Below are positions 32,222 to 42,084 of a DNA stretch of 64,000 nt, piece after piece; position 1 is the first letter of the stretch; each line of letters starts with the position of its first letter. The DNA is taken from assembly GCF_905163445.1 (NCBI RefSeq), contig NC_053200.1:9486001-9550000 (forward strand), read 5' to 3'. The notes beneath the pieces are model-generated. The model was not told where the DNA came from and did no database searches. It saw nothing but the letters and a program-made list of their open reading frames with translations. The stretch comes from Pararge aegeria (taxonomy: Eukaryota > Arthropoda > Insecta > Lepidoptera > Nymphalidae). The position numbers and the translations under genes were made by a program.

Positions 32222-32295
32222 CGATACTTGTAACATGGATCGAACTATCGAGATCGTCGAGCCAACAATGGCGGCGTACGTAATTAAAAATGGCC
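32222..32295 (-). repeat. Dispersed repeat, copy 3 of 3
   Basis: It is the reverse complement of 18578-18651 (GAGCCAACAATGGCGGCGTA then CGTAATTAAAAATGGCC on the plus strand). Confidence 0.7.
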
Positions 32296-32769
32296 AGAAA
32301 CTGTAGGTACAGAGTAATGAAAAAAAGGCTTAAACTTTTTTACGAGATTATTTAAAAACAAAAAATCATATTTCATTTCGTTTTAGAAATTATATCTGAT
32401 AAATTATTAAAGAAAGGTTTTTTGACTAATAAATATTAAATAATTCATTCCTTCTAGTTGCTAAATTACGTAACGCTTTAAGAGTTATGATTTTAATAGC
32501 TCAAGGTATTATATTTTATGTCCACCAGTAAGTATATACATAAAACATTAATACAAGTGATAACATGTTGTTATTATAAAAGTACTTTTGGGTATTAGAA
32601 GACCGAAATCTGTAATTTTTATCATTACAAATCTGCTAACACTGTATTTATGTTGTGTAACTAGAACTGATCCATGAACATGTGGTGAATCCTAGGCAGA
32701 CATGCTATCAAGAGGGAAGTTATATCGAACTTCTTGGGCACCTTATCTTGGGGGGTTTAATATATTTTC
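32296..32769. other. AT-rich stretch, no recognised feature
   Basis: No feature recognised. Confidence 0.45.
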
Positions 32770-33113
32770 TAAGATATGATATTCTTTGGAGAGTGTGCTA
32801 AGGAGCTATTCGATTTGTTTAAACCATCTCCTTTCTACCATCGAACAGCGAGGTACCGAAAGAATCTGCACCTTTACGTTGTTGAAATACTATCTACACG
32901 TACGAAGCGTTTTGCTTCATCCTTTCTGATCCGCACCGCAAAGGCCTGGGATTCCCTCCCATCTTCCGTTACTCCGATACCTCTAATTTGGGTACCTTTA
33001 AACCAAGAGTGAATAGGCATCTTCTAGGCAAGCGCGCCCCATCTTAGGCTGCAGCATAACTTACCATCAGCTGTGATTGAAGTCAAGCACTTGTCTATAC
33101 ATTTAAAAAAAAA
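32770..33113 (+). pseudogene. LINE C-terminus, frameshifted, with A tail
   Basis: The frame reads FGECAKELFDLFKPSPFYHR, STRTKRFASSFLIRTAKAWD and SLPSSV. A frameshift near 32980 moves the continuation (NLGTFKPRVNRHLLGKRAPS then stop) to another frame. It ends in an A run at 33103-33113. It is the same family as the clean insertion at 14531-14974 but older. No target duplication was identified. Confidence 0.87.
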
Positions 33114-33658
33114 AACGAAAAAGAAAAAGAACGAATCAGTGCATTCGAAATGACAGCAAACTAAGTTATATAGAAACAGCGTATGCGCTTTATGAAAATA
33201 CTAGTAAAAATCGTTTACTGGCTCACCAATATGTTGGGTAAGAATACAAAAATGCTGTTTCAAATTGATCAACAAAACAAACGTCGCGTAGACCGTCGCC
33301 AACCGAGTCCCTGGTGAAATCAAACTCTTTTCGTTGTATCAGAACTTTTCTTATTGCCATCTGTGTTTTACTTACTTCAGCAGGGCTAGCACGGGCAGGA
33401 GATATAAATTATATCCCCCGATTATATCCTCTATCAAGGGATATAATTATCTTTTCCCCTTGCCAGAGCACGGCAACAGGGGAGAGGATAAATTTATCCC
33501 CGTTTGACATTTCTCGTGGATATATATCCCCCGCCCATAGCATGGGAAGAAATGAAAGGGGAAAGACTATCCTTTTTTGACATTTGAAAGAGACAATTTT
33601 ATCCCCGTCCTTAGACGTGGGTTTAAAATCCTGTTAACGAATTAAAGTCGAAAAAAAC

Positions 33659-33907
33659 ATGTCTCGTGCTTTCTGGGGCTCTTATTATTCAAGTGAAATG
33701 GAGAAATCTGAACGAAAATTACACCGGCGATCTATACGTGACGCCAGTAATCCGTTCGAATTTCCCGATGCAGAGTTCCAACACTTGTTTCGGATGGGTA
33801 AAAATTATGTGCTGTACTCGTGCGAGGACCTTAAAGAGGCACTAACTACTAAATGCTGTCGATGGACTACCAGTGCACATAAAAGTAAGTTGTTATTAAG
33901 TACCTAA
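33659..33907 (+). pseudogene. HARBI1-like transposase, N-terminal part
   Basis: From a true ATG the frame reads MSRAFWGSYYSSEMEKSERK, then RSIRDASNPFEFPDAEFQHL FRMGKNYVLYSC. The RNLRDASNPFELP-type segment followed by FR..K is a hallmark of the HARBI1 N-terminus. The frame ends near residue 82, where a normal protein would continue into the helix-turn-helix (..LLAALSFFATGSYQ). That region and the first catalytic Asp were not found. A donor-like AAAAGTAAGT at 33890 is a possible exon end. Broken copy. Confidence 0.78.
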
Positions 33908-34194
33908 AATCACCTTGTGCAAAGACATCATCTATATATGAACATAGGTTTAAAAAAAAGCATGGCTAATCACTTTTTGTCTAGGTTCTCACATCTTTAA
34001 GGCTTTTAGCGGACGGTAGTTATCAGCGGGGACAGGTCAAGACCATGGCTGTTGCTCAAACCACAGTCAGCAAATAACTGACCCAAATTACCTGGAGCTA
34101 TTGTCAGTATGTGAGTATATATAGGTACTTACTTCCTAATAATTCTCATTAGTAAATATAAATCCCATCCTGTTCAAAGTGCAGTGATGTGATA

Positions 34195-34475
34195 ACTAGT
34201 TTTCACTTTATAGCCGAGTGCCCCTTGTACGTGTTGGTAAGATGGGAACTACAAGGTAAGGATAGAATAAGTGAAGAAGACCTAGCAAACCTCACCTTAG
34301 GGGATATTGTTAGGTTCACCACAGAGACTGGTAGGTTTCAGGGGGGACCCTGCCGGGACACCAGTAAAACCTGTGTCTCAAACATGGGGAATAGGGTGGA
34401 ATGGTCCTTACATAGGACTGATCACCCGTCTGGCAATGGCAGACATCCCCTCATCAAATATAGATATACTTACTT
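34195..34475 (+). pseudogene. LINE RNase H-tail fragment inside the Harbinger element
   Basis: The frame reads FHFIAECPLYVLVRWELQGK, then RISEEDLANLTLGDIVRFTT. The H..(A/C)ECP..LR...LG and later L..LGD(I/L)LRF pattern is the C-terminal end of RNase H-bearing LINE proteins. It has no counterpart in Harbinger transposases. It therefore looks like a LINE fragment captured by, or inserted into, the transposon. The ends are not defined. Confidence 0.5.
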
Positions 34476-34599
34476 TAATAATAAAATTATTAGTCAGTAC
34501 TTAGTACTTCAGTATAAGTACATAGCAAAGATATTCAATGCTAGGTACTTTAATTATTTTTCATTTCATTTTAGACTAATGCCAAAGTAGATATTATTC

Positions 34600-34700
34600 C
34601 CGGGAACAGACTCTGGAGATCCACGATAGATGTTCAACTGGTAAAGACAAATTATTTAGATCTAGAGTTTATCAAAAACTTAAACAATCAAGTAAGTTAA
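34600..34700 (+). pseudogene. Possible transposase middle piece
   Basis: One frame reads TGKDKLFRSRVYQKLKQSS and ends at a donor-like AAGTAAGTTA. The HD.R.F..S.(V/L)Y..L stretch of HARBI1 proteins has a similar pattern (F..SRVYQKL), but the GS.HDSR part is decayed. Suggestive only. Confidence 0.35.
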
Positions 34701-35297
34701 TAATTTTAAAATATGTTTTACAGATTGTGGTGTGTGTCCATGACCAATTCATATTTATTAACTCTAAAGTAAAATATGAAAAGATACAGCTGTATGAAAG
34801 TAGAATCGGACAGTACTACATCTTATGTATGTTTTAAATAAAATGTGCAAACTTTCAAAACTTTACTTATTGTTGCCATTTACTAGTATAAAAGGGAAAC
34901 AATGCAAATCAAAAAAAGTTACACACCTACCTATATCATTATATTATACTCCTCATAATTACCTAGAAATTACATGCCTAGGATTCTGCTGCATATGTTG
35001 TATACGACTAGTCTGGTAAATTATTTATATGAATATACAAAAAACAATGTCTCATTATAAAAAAATTGTTTATTTGAGGAATTAGTACAAAAACTTGGCA
35101 GTAGATACTGTATTTAGTAATGAAATATAAGAAAATACAAAAAAAAATGTCTGATAAATTATTTAACATGGGCATGGGTTAATCATCACGTCGAAATTAC
35201 AATGTAGGATTGTGCATATATTTCTATTCAACATTTTATTAAAATCTTGGAGAAAATCTGAAAAAGCAAAACAAGTAGGAATTAATTTACATGTTTA

Positions 35298-35575
35298 AAT
35301 AACAAAGTAGAATTTATTGGGGACTCAGGCTATGCTCTAGGGCCTTGGATGATGACTCCGGATTTAGAAGCTGCACCAAATAGTTCTGCAGAGAAGTACA
35401 CAAACTGGCACTGCCAAGTAAGAAACTGTGTGGAAAGGGCCAATAGGTACCTCAAAGACACATTTCGCAGCTTGGGGATTGACTGGGTGCTTCATTACAG
35501 TCCCGAAAAAGCATCTCCACTTATATATGCCTGCATAACACTTTATAATATTATGCATCATTATAGGCGTGTATT
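35298..35575 (+). pseudogene. HARBI1-like transposase, catalytic C-terminal exon
   Basis: The reading continues upstream of the first ATG: NKVEFIGDSGYALGPWMMTP, then CQVRNCVERANRYLKDTFRS LG and ASPLIYACITLYNIMHHYRR. GDSGY is the box with the second catalytic Asp of the DDE_Tnp_4 family, and E in VRNCVERANRYLK sits where the catalytic Glu is expected. A stop follows at 35577 if unspliced. A donor (TT then GTAAATA at 35576) allows in-frame joining to 35771. Confidence 0.82.
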
Positions 35576-35770
35576 GTAAATATATACTTTAAATAATATT
35601 TAAGTTCCCATAACTTATTATTATTGGGCACATTAATGTTTGGTAATATTATAAAATTATATCTTATAATAATGGTTCCTTATAAATCATTGATCCTGCA
35701 TTTTCACATACAATTTGCCCTACTAATTTGGGTCAACAGTATTGAGCATAATATAATTTGTATATTTCAG

Positions 35771-35909
35771 AACTCTAATGGAGCAAATGACAGTAAATTT
35801 TGTAAATACGAGCGAAGAACGACATCAGTCATCAAATATGGATCAAACAAGATTGTTAACAGTTGCTCGACAAAAAAGAGAAAGATTTATAAATACATAT
35901 TTTAATTAA
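35771..35909 (+). pseudogene. HARBI1-like transposase, inferred last exon
   Basis: After TATATTTCAG at 35761-35770, the frame that joins the previous exon reads TLMEQMTVNFVNTSEERHQS, ending RLLTVARQKRERFINTYF and one more residue before TAA at 35907-35909. HARBI1-family proteins usually end with a basic R..(R/K)..(I/L)...YF segment, which supports the join. The intron would be 195 bp (35576-35770). The splice sites are inferred from phase and motif only. Confidence 0.6.
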
Positions 35910-36029
35910 TAAAATTTCTAAATTAACCTTTTCATCCTTTTTAATTTATTTTTGTGTGATAAATGAGCATCCTGCATTCTTCCATCTATACCTACTCTGG
36001 AAAATAAATAAATTCTTCACTTGGTTGAC

Positions 36030-36330
36030 TTTACAGCAACATGTATACTATGTATATGTTGCCTGTGGTGCTGCGTCCCCGTGCTGTTGCAGCTTTTTTA
36101 ATGTCCTGCCACGTCTGCAAATAAAAGAAAAATTATGCAAGACTTGTTTGATGCCAACAACACTAATAAATAATTTAAATTTTTTGCACTTGCTTACTTT
36201 ACCGCAAAATTGACTTAACTGTTTCCAATGATTGACCGTCCCGTCTGGCCCATGCTCCTTCAGTAATGACTAAGATTTGCCACTGGGAGTCTGCCCTTTT
36301 GGCTCCTAAGAGTTCCTGTGAATTCCCCAG
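36030..36330 (-). pseudogene. Myb/SANT-like second gene of the Harbinger element
   Basis: The minus strand reads QILVITEGAWARRDGQSLET up to 36220, a GTTAAGT donor, then after a TTTATTTGCAG acceptor (36115) TWQDIKKAATARGRSTTGN. Joined in phase 0 this gives the W...L....G..R..E.W..TW.DIK pattern of the Myb/SANT-like accessory proteins of PIF/Harbinger elements, which help transposase reach the DNA. The usual Trp before ET reads Leu, and upstream codons contain a frame break. The opposite orientation to the transposase is usual. Confidence 0.5.
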
Positions 36331-37441
36331 TGGCAAGGTGGTTGTGGGTTGGCATGAAATCTACCAACATTTGCAATTGTATTTTATTACTTCTTGATCT
36401 GAATTAACACAAATTTGTCAACTAATGGGCCATAGAAAAAGGCAAGCACAACTTTAAATAAAATAGTACAAGATCAATAATTTGATATGTAAACAGGATT
36501 GGATCTTGATGATTAACGTCTCTGTTTACTTTCACTGTAAAACATTCATTCATTAGGTACGCTTCTAAATCAATAGGTAGTCACTTTTTCAAACATTTTA
36601 TAAAAGAAGACCTACTTTTTAGCACTCATTTTATTTTCTCGAAAGGTAGGTTTTATACCACTTTGAAAAATCCAGAATAAATAATATAAACAAACAGCCG
36701 CAGACGAGGAACATTTATAGATAAAAAAAACAATAAAAAACTTAGACAACTAAAACAAAACAGAAAACGAAATATTTATTTGTCAAAACCATGAGCACAG
36801 ATTAGAATAATTAATTTGTGACATTTACCGGGGGTTCGTCTTTCCCCTATTATATCCACCGTGGATATATTGTCCACCCGTGTGCCCATGCTCGGGGGGT
36901 GGATATAAATGCGTGAGGGGATAAACGTTATATCCTTTCCCCGTGGAGAAGTGTCCCCCGCCCATGCTAGCCCTGCTGCAGATGAAATACAATGTAATAT
37001 GCAGATAAAATATAATATTTATAATAAGGTTATGACAATTATATAAAGGTAAAAGTATTAAGTGTTTTTATTAATATGTTTTACTAAAATATTATTGACT
37101 CTTCGCCCCAACTCCAACTAAAGTTTAACTTTCTATTTTCTCGCTGAAGAAACGAACAAAGTGAATATTCCGTGTCAATAAACGAAATAAATAATATACA
37201 TATTTTTTTTTAATATCTTGGTAGACAGGACAGGTTTTACCAAAAGCACTTTAATATTTGAGTTTAAGAACAATTGAGATAAGTTTCATTTTTCACTGTC
37301 GAGCCAGCGTTTCAATACTATAAACGACCCTGCTAAGGCTACAGCTCGTAATTGAACGATAAAAGTTACGTTAATAATTGTGTATGTGACGCTCAATTCC
37401 GACCATTTATTGAATGTAACTACACAGTGCAATAATCGATA

Positions 37442-37701
37442 ATAATAAATGAAAATAAATATACTACGACAATACACACATCGCCATCTAGCCCCAAAGT
37501 AAGCGTAGCTTGTTATGGGTACTAAGATAGGTGATGAATATTTTTTTATGAATATAATACACATATGATTTATGATTATAATATACCCAGACACTGAAAA
37601 ACATTCATGTTCATCACACAAACATTTTCCAGTTGTGGGAATCGAACCCACGGCCTGGACTCAGAAAGCAGGGTCGCTGTCCACTGCGCCACTCTGCCGT
37701 C
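37442..37701 (-). mobile_element. SINE-A copy, full length
   Basis: On the minus strand the A-box region is GAGTGGCGCAGTGGACAG and the B box GGTTCGATTCC. Small deletions occur in the body (ACAAGCTACGC region). The tail is ATTT-like. Confidence 0.9.
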
Positions 37702-37799
37702 AAATAAACAATAATAATATATAAAGCTTTTTACACTAATAAAAATAAAAAACAATACAGAAAACAAAATGTAATGAACTATTATTATATACAATATAT

Positions 37800-38010
37800 C
37801 ACTATATTGAAAATTAAGCTTAATTTGCTATACCCCGCGAACAGTATTAGAATCTGTATGGTGTAATTTATTATTTCATCAATCCATATACTCTACACCA
37901 AACAAATCCTTGGCAATGTTCCCTCTACGCACGTTTCGCTCCGAAACCGGAGCATCCTCATCCGGAGTGTTGACTTTACAATGAATAATTGTTTTTCACT
38001 ATCCAATATT
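37800..38010. mobile_element. Foldback repeat, copy B, right part missing
   Basis: GAAAATTAAGCTTAATTTGC, then CCCCGCGAACAG, GAATCTGTATGGTGTAATTT and CGCACGTTTCGCTCCGAAAC followed by CGGAGCATCCTCATCCGGAG TGTTGACTTTACAATG match copies A and C. The right inverted arm is absent. Confidence 0.72.
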
Positions 38011-38248
38011 TAATGTATTACTTCCAGGCAACTACTAAAGGAAGGGATAACAAAGATGAACTGGTGGTTGGTACACAGATAAAAAAAAGATAGCATAGAG
38101 AACCGATTTATTAATTTTAAAACATACAATAAACTTACATTAAATTACATACACTATAATTTACACCCTAGATAAATATATAATTTAAAAAATAAATATT
38201 TCAATCATAAATATTGAGACTATCCTAATATATAGGTTATAATAAATG

Positions 38249-38345
38249 TCACCATCATGTCAACCAATGAACGTCCACTGCTGGACAAAGGTATTTTGTA
38301 GGGAGTATCAAATACCAGGGTCTTGAGCGACTTGGATCCAAATAG
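38249..38345 (-). repeat. RTE-like LINE 3' end
   Basis: The plus strand reads CAACCAATGAACGTCCACTG then CTGGACAAAGGTATTTTGTA GGGAGT, the reverse complement of the LINE C-terminus (..LQKTYVQQWTSI) and its tail, as at 57066-57184. Confidence 0.68.
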
Positions 38346-38349
38346 TTCT

Positions 38350-39481
38350 ACGAGTATATCCCATACCATCCTATAATTCAAACGGTTCCTTAAATTAGTT
38401 AGAAAAAAATAGTCTTAAAATAACTTAGAATAAATATCCGCGCCCCGTCAACGTCAAATGATTTTAACTTTGATCTTACTTAATAGCGTACTAAATAAAG
38501 TTCTTCCAATTTAAATCAAAACTTTCGCTTTGATTTAATAACTTTCGTTACAAATATTTTGGTAACAAATAATAAACCGTTGCCAAATTAGAATGATACA
38601 TCTATGTTGGAATTGCGAACATTTATTAGAAGTCCCGTATCTCATAGCAAGAAATTTGTGGAAGTGTGAAGAAGTAATCAAAAGTACATTACGGGAATAA
38701 ATTATTCAAATGAATTTCTCCAATACATTATAAGCTTGAATTTTGAATTAACTTTCCAGGGTAAGAGTAAAAATAAGAATGTGTAGCTTACGATACTAAT
38801 TAGTAGGTGACTGCCGTAAACTAAACCTGTGCTTTATAGATCTAAAGCAATATGAAGCAATTACTATAAACTATAGTTACACTGACAGTCTTTTTAAAAA
38901 TAATAATGACAAAAATCTGAACAAAACTATAATAATAATAAATAAATATACTAACCAAAATTCACAAGTAGACTTAAACTATTATGGCGTAAGCATAAAT
39001 TCTTACGAATTTTACCGTACACCACCGTGCCGTCGACAAAAGGTAACATCTAAAGAAATTAATTAACACCCACCTACTCACTACATCAATCAAGATATTC
39101 CATATAAATAAAATGCACTCAATATAATTAGGTAGATACATCGGAAGTTTAAAATTGTTAGTAGGTAAGCAGGTACTATAAATATATTTTAATATTAACT
39201 AACAATCTTATTTAAACCTATATCTTTATTACTAATATAGCTATTGCTAATTACAAGAAACTTTAAGTGGATAACAAAGCAGGTAGTTTAAACTACTAAA
39301 TCGACAAGATCACAATAACCATAAATAATATAATAATATTAATATATATATATATATTAATTATATTTATTGTAAATATTAATTTCACTTTGAGATTATT
39401 TTAATAATAAAGGAAAAAAAAAAGATCTCAAATATTGCTGTCATTTACACAATAATCCTGTACAAAAATCCTGTGTGTTTT
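38350..39481. other. Very AT-rich stretch, no recognised feature
   Basis: It contains a TA run at 39342-39358. No family likeness was seen. Confidence 0.5.
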
Positions 39482-39950
39482 TTTTAAATAATAACTGGCT
39501 TACTCAGCAGATGACCCACCTGATGGTAAGAGGAAAATCATTACCTATAAACACATCAATACTTCGGAGGGTATACAGGAAACCCGTCCAACGAAGTGCC
39601 ACCCTGTGTCCATCAACTTGAGGCGTGTGTTAAGCTAAGCTATGTGCCTTTAATTCCCCCGGAAACCACGCCCTTCAAACCGGAACACAGAAATGCTGCT
39701 TGGCGGCAGATATAAGCATGGCGGCAGTGGCGTGCACTTCATATATGCACAAAAGCACTGCATACGCAAATCATTTTATGTAACTCGTATTAGAGGAGAA
39801 TTTTCACATTGTATGCCATGTACCTGCATTATGCATACCCTGGTCAAAAACCCTGTGCACGCCACTGCATGGCGTCAGTACTTTCTCAAACGAGTTCTGT
39901 CACAAAGAGCTTTACTAGTACTTACGTACGGTAGTTGGACTATAATGACT
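39482..39950 (+). repeat. Repeat X copy, split by a MITE
   Basis: ACTCAGCAGATGACCCACCT then GATGGTAAGAGG, ACTTCGGAGGGTATACAGGA, CACGCCCTTCAAACCGGAAC and AATGCTGCTTGGCGGCAGAT mark the family. After the MITE at 39725-39867, it resumes with TCTCAAACGAGTTCTGTCAC. Other copies: 43320-43480, 44945-45145, 46000-46450 and 60370-60560. Class unknown; no coding sequence. Confidence 0.72.
39725..39867. mobile_element. hAT-type MITE
   Basis: Ends CAGTGGCGTGCAC and GTGCACGCCACTG. Flanking 8-mers are CATGGCGG (39717-39724) and CATGGCGT (39868-39875). It is in the opposite orientation to the 9.6- and 14.3-kb copies and inserted in repeat X. Confidence 0.92.
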
Positions 39951-40711
39951 ATATCACTGTCCGTAACCCTTTCACTCCAATCTTCGCCAGAGCCGAGGTT
40001 CGGTCTCACATGAGGCGCCCTCAGGCCGACGATCCCTTCGCTTCTTCGAGCCCTAGGGTTCAAACTCTTCCTGGCAGAGCCCCAATCCGAGGCTCGCCGA
40101 CAAGCCCGCGTTACTGTTAAAATCATTAGGGTTAATCAGCTACACACAAATCGAAAAAAAAACGTACGGTAGTACGATTATTATGTATTTTAACCCATGT
40201 TACCTATACAGTATACTTATCCAAGTTTAAGTAACTTTAAGCTATTTACTTAACTAACTTAATGTTCTTTACACTAATTACACTTTGGCATCAATCACGA
40301 TACCAAGTGTTGATAGCAGTATTTCCCCAATGAAGCTTTGCGCATAAAAATAAAGCATATTTTGCAGTCCACAGAGATAATTAGGTAATACTTTTAATGG
40401 GACCTTTTCTCCAACTAGGGAACTGGGATGTCCCCTCAGTGAGACATTATAAGACTTAGAAATTAGGACAATGATGATGAAATTACGAGTACACGTTCTT
40501 ACTTACGAATTGTAAACCTACTTTTTTTTTCTTTCAATTCGGTAGAAAATTTGCTAAGAAAATCTATAGGCCTTGCACCGACATTATATATATTTTTGTA
40601 TTGCGATAAAAGTATGTATGAATGAACGAGAAAAAAACATTACGCACGCTAGACTCGTAGGTATAATTTGGCGGTCTTATCTCGTCAAGACAACCAATAG
40701 AGTAAAATATA
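39951..40711. other. Unrecognised stretch
   Basis: A GC-richer block at 39990-40110 gives overlapping frames on both strands but no domain likeness. The rest is AT-rich. Confidence 0.4.
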
Positions 40712-40800
40712 AAAGTCAAAGTCAAAGTCAAATATTTCTTCATTCAAATAGGCACATAGATGGCACTTTTGATGCGTTATTATATACAAAAAAAGAAGAC
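40712..40800 (-). repeat. LINE 3' tail with GACTTT repeats
   Basis: The plus strand reads AAAGTCAAAGTCAAAGTCAA then ATAGGCACATAGATGGCACT TTTGATGCG, same family as 27498-27712. Confidence 0.7.
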
Positions 40801-41764
40801 ACATAGAAGAGGCTAGTCTTCATGAACATGATACATTCTCGTCATACAAGAGCTACCTAACTAATCTGTTCAGTGTCTACTACTTATTGATTGATAAAAA
40901 TAATATCCAATAAAATATTAAGAACATTAAATGGTTTGGTGTTTAAGAAACATCCTATATCGAGTGTCAACGCGGTGGAGCGGTGGTATTAATTAAATAA
41001 ATTGCGGTCGTTTCATGTTGCAGAAAAATAAAGAAATTGTAATTCAATTTGATAATTTGCTTCCAAACTCCTTAAATTTTAAATTAATGTTTTAATTTTT
41101 TACTTCTGGTGTAGTCATCGAATTTAAGTCGTTGGGTGTGGTAAACTATACCCAGTTACTATTAATGGACGATAGAAAAGTTACTGTGTACACACATACA
41201 AGGGTACAAACCTATTATATGTATCTGAGTGTACATACCTGCTCGCTAAGAATCACATGCCAAATTTCAGGTACAATTACAGTAACCAAATTATTAATAA
41301 TTCCGCACCACACCCCTACGTTATTACACGTAGGCGGAAGTATATTTCCTTCGGATTACTTTACGTAGACTTACCTACCTACCTGTAAAGCTCAGCCAAG
41401 CTATAAAGGAAAATATAAGGAAACTTTCCTGTGAAAATTACGACACAAAGGAACTCATGGTGTACATTATATTACGTGAGGTACGGAATGTGAAAAGCTT
41501 TATTAGGACTCTGCGGCTATATATAACCCTAGCAGCTTTAGAATATTGACGTATCAAATCTAGCTCATAACTAGTCCTTCTATAGGATTGTTATTTTATT
41601 TAGTAAATATTGTAAATTTAATCATTTGATGTATCAAGAGCCAATAACATTAAAGATTTTTGTTCCATCCATATACAAGTTAGTCTTTGACCACAATCTA
41701 TTGATGTTCCAGTCTTATATTGTAGCGGGTTAACTTGGTAGGGAGTAAGGCAGTAATATGTATT
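40801..41764. other. AT-rich stretch, no recognised feature
   Basis: No family likeness was seen. Confidence 0.45.
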
Positions 41765-41990
41765 CAAAATTCAAATTCAAGTTCAAAATGTCTTTTTTCA
41801 TGTAGGCCTATCACAGGCACTTATGAAGCGTTCATACATAATTGTAAGAACGCTTCATACTTGATAATTTCGTTCGTCCATTTAAACGTAAAGCTACGAG
41901 GGTTCCAAATGCGCCTTGGTCTAAGAAGAGCCCACAACAAACTTAACCGGGTAATTCTTTTTGTTATCACCATATCACAGTAAATTATTA
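41765..41990 (-). repeat. LINE 3' tail, TTGAA-repeat family
   Basis: The plus strand reads AAATTCAAATTCAAGTTCAA, GTAGGCCTATCACAGGCACT, TATGAAGCGTTCATACATAA, CTACGAGGGTTCC and AAGAAGAGCCCACAAC. It is the uninterrupted counterpart of the copy split at 42085-43260. Confidence 0.72.
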
Positions 41991-42084
41991 TTAAGCTAAG
42001 AAGTTAGAGCAAAGAGGATTATTTAAACGATGAAATAGCTTTACATTATAATAGGAAAATTATCTCAATATCCGTAATCGGTTT

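Larger units (their letters stand above)
33380..36976 (+). mobile_element. Harbinger-type DNA transposon, decayed
   Basis: The termini are inverted repeats: GCAGGGCTAGCACGGGCAGG at the left and the complement GCAGGGCTAGCATGGGCGGG at the right, 18 of 20 identical, with one further matching base pair outside each end. Subterminal regions hold scattered copies of related motifs (CCCCCGCCCATAGCATGG at 33526; GCCCATGCTCGGGGGG near 36884) and many GGATATA/TATCC blocks. Inside are HARBI1-like transposase pieces on the plus strand and a Myb/SANT-like gene on the minus strand, the two-gene layout of PIF/Harbinger elements. A LINE RNase H piece lies within. A matching 3-bp target duplication is not evident (TCA versus TGC at the inner choice of ends). 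It cannot make active transposase, because the middle of the gene is missing. Confidence 0.88.

Noticed and set aside
33314..33580. Open frame with a strong signal-peptide-like start (FLIAICVLLTSAGLARAG)
   Set aside because: It opens at GTG, not ATG, and from about residue 23 it runs into the inverted terminal repeat of the Harbinger element. The hydrophobic stretch is probably chance.
33659..33907. Domesticated HARBI1-type host gene
   Set aside because: The pieces lie between matching transposon ends, the catalytic middle is missing and no continuous frame survives, so a decayed transposon is the simpler reading.
39990..40120. GC-richer overlapping frames on both strands as a possible exon
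   Set aside because: No domain, no conserved splice pattern and strong self-overlap of the two frames. Composition alone is not enough.
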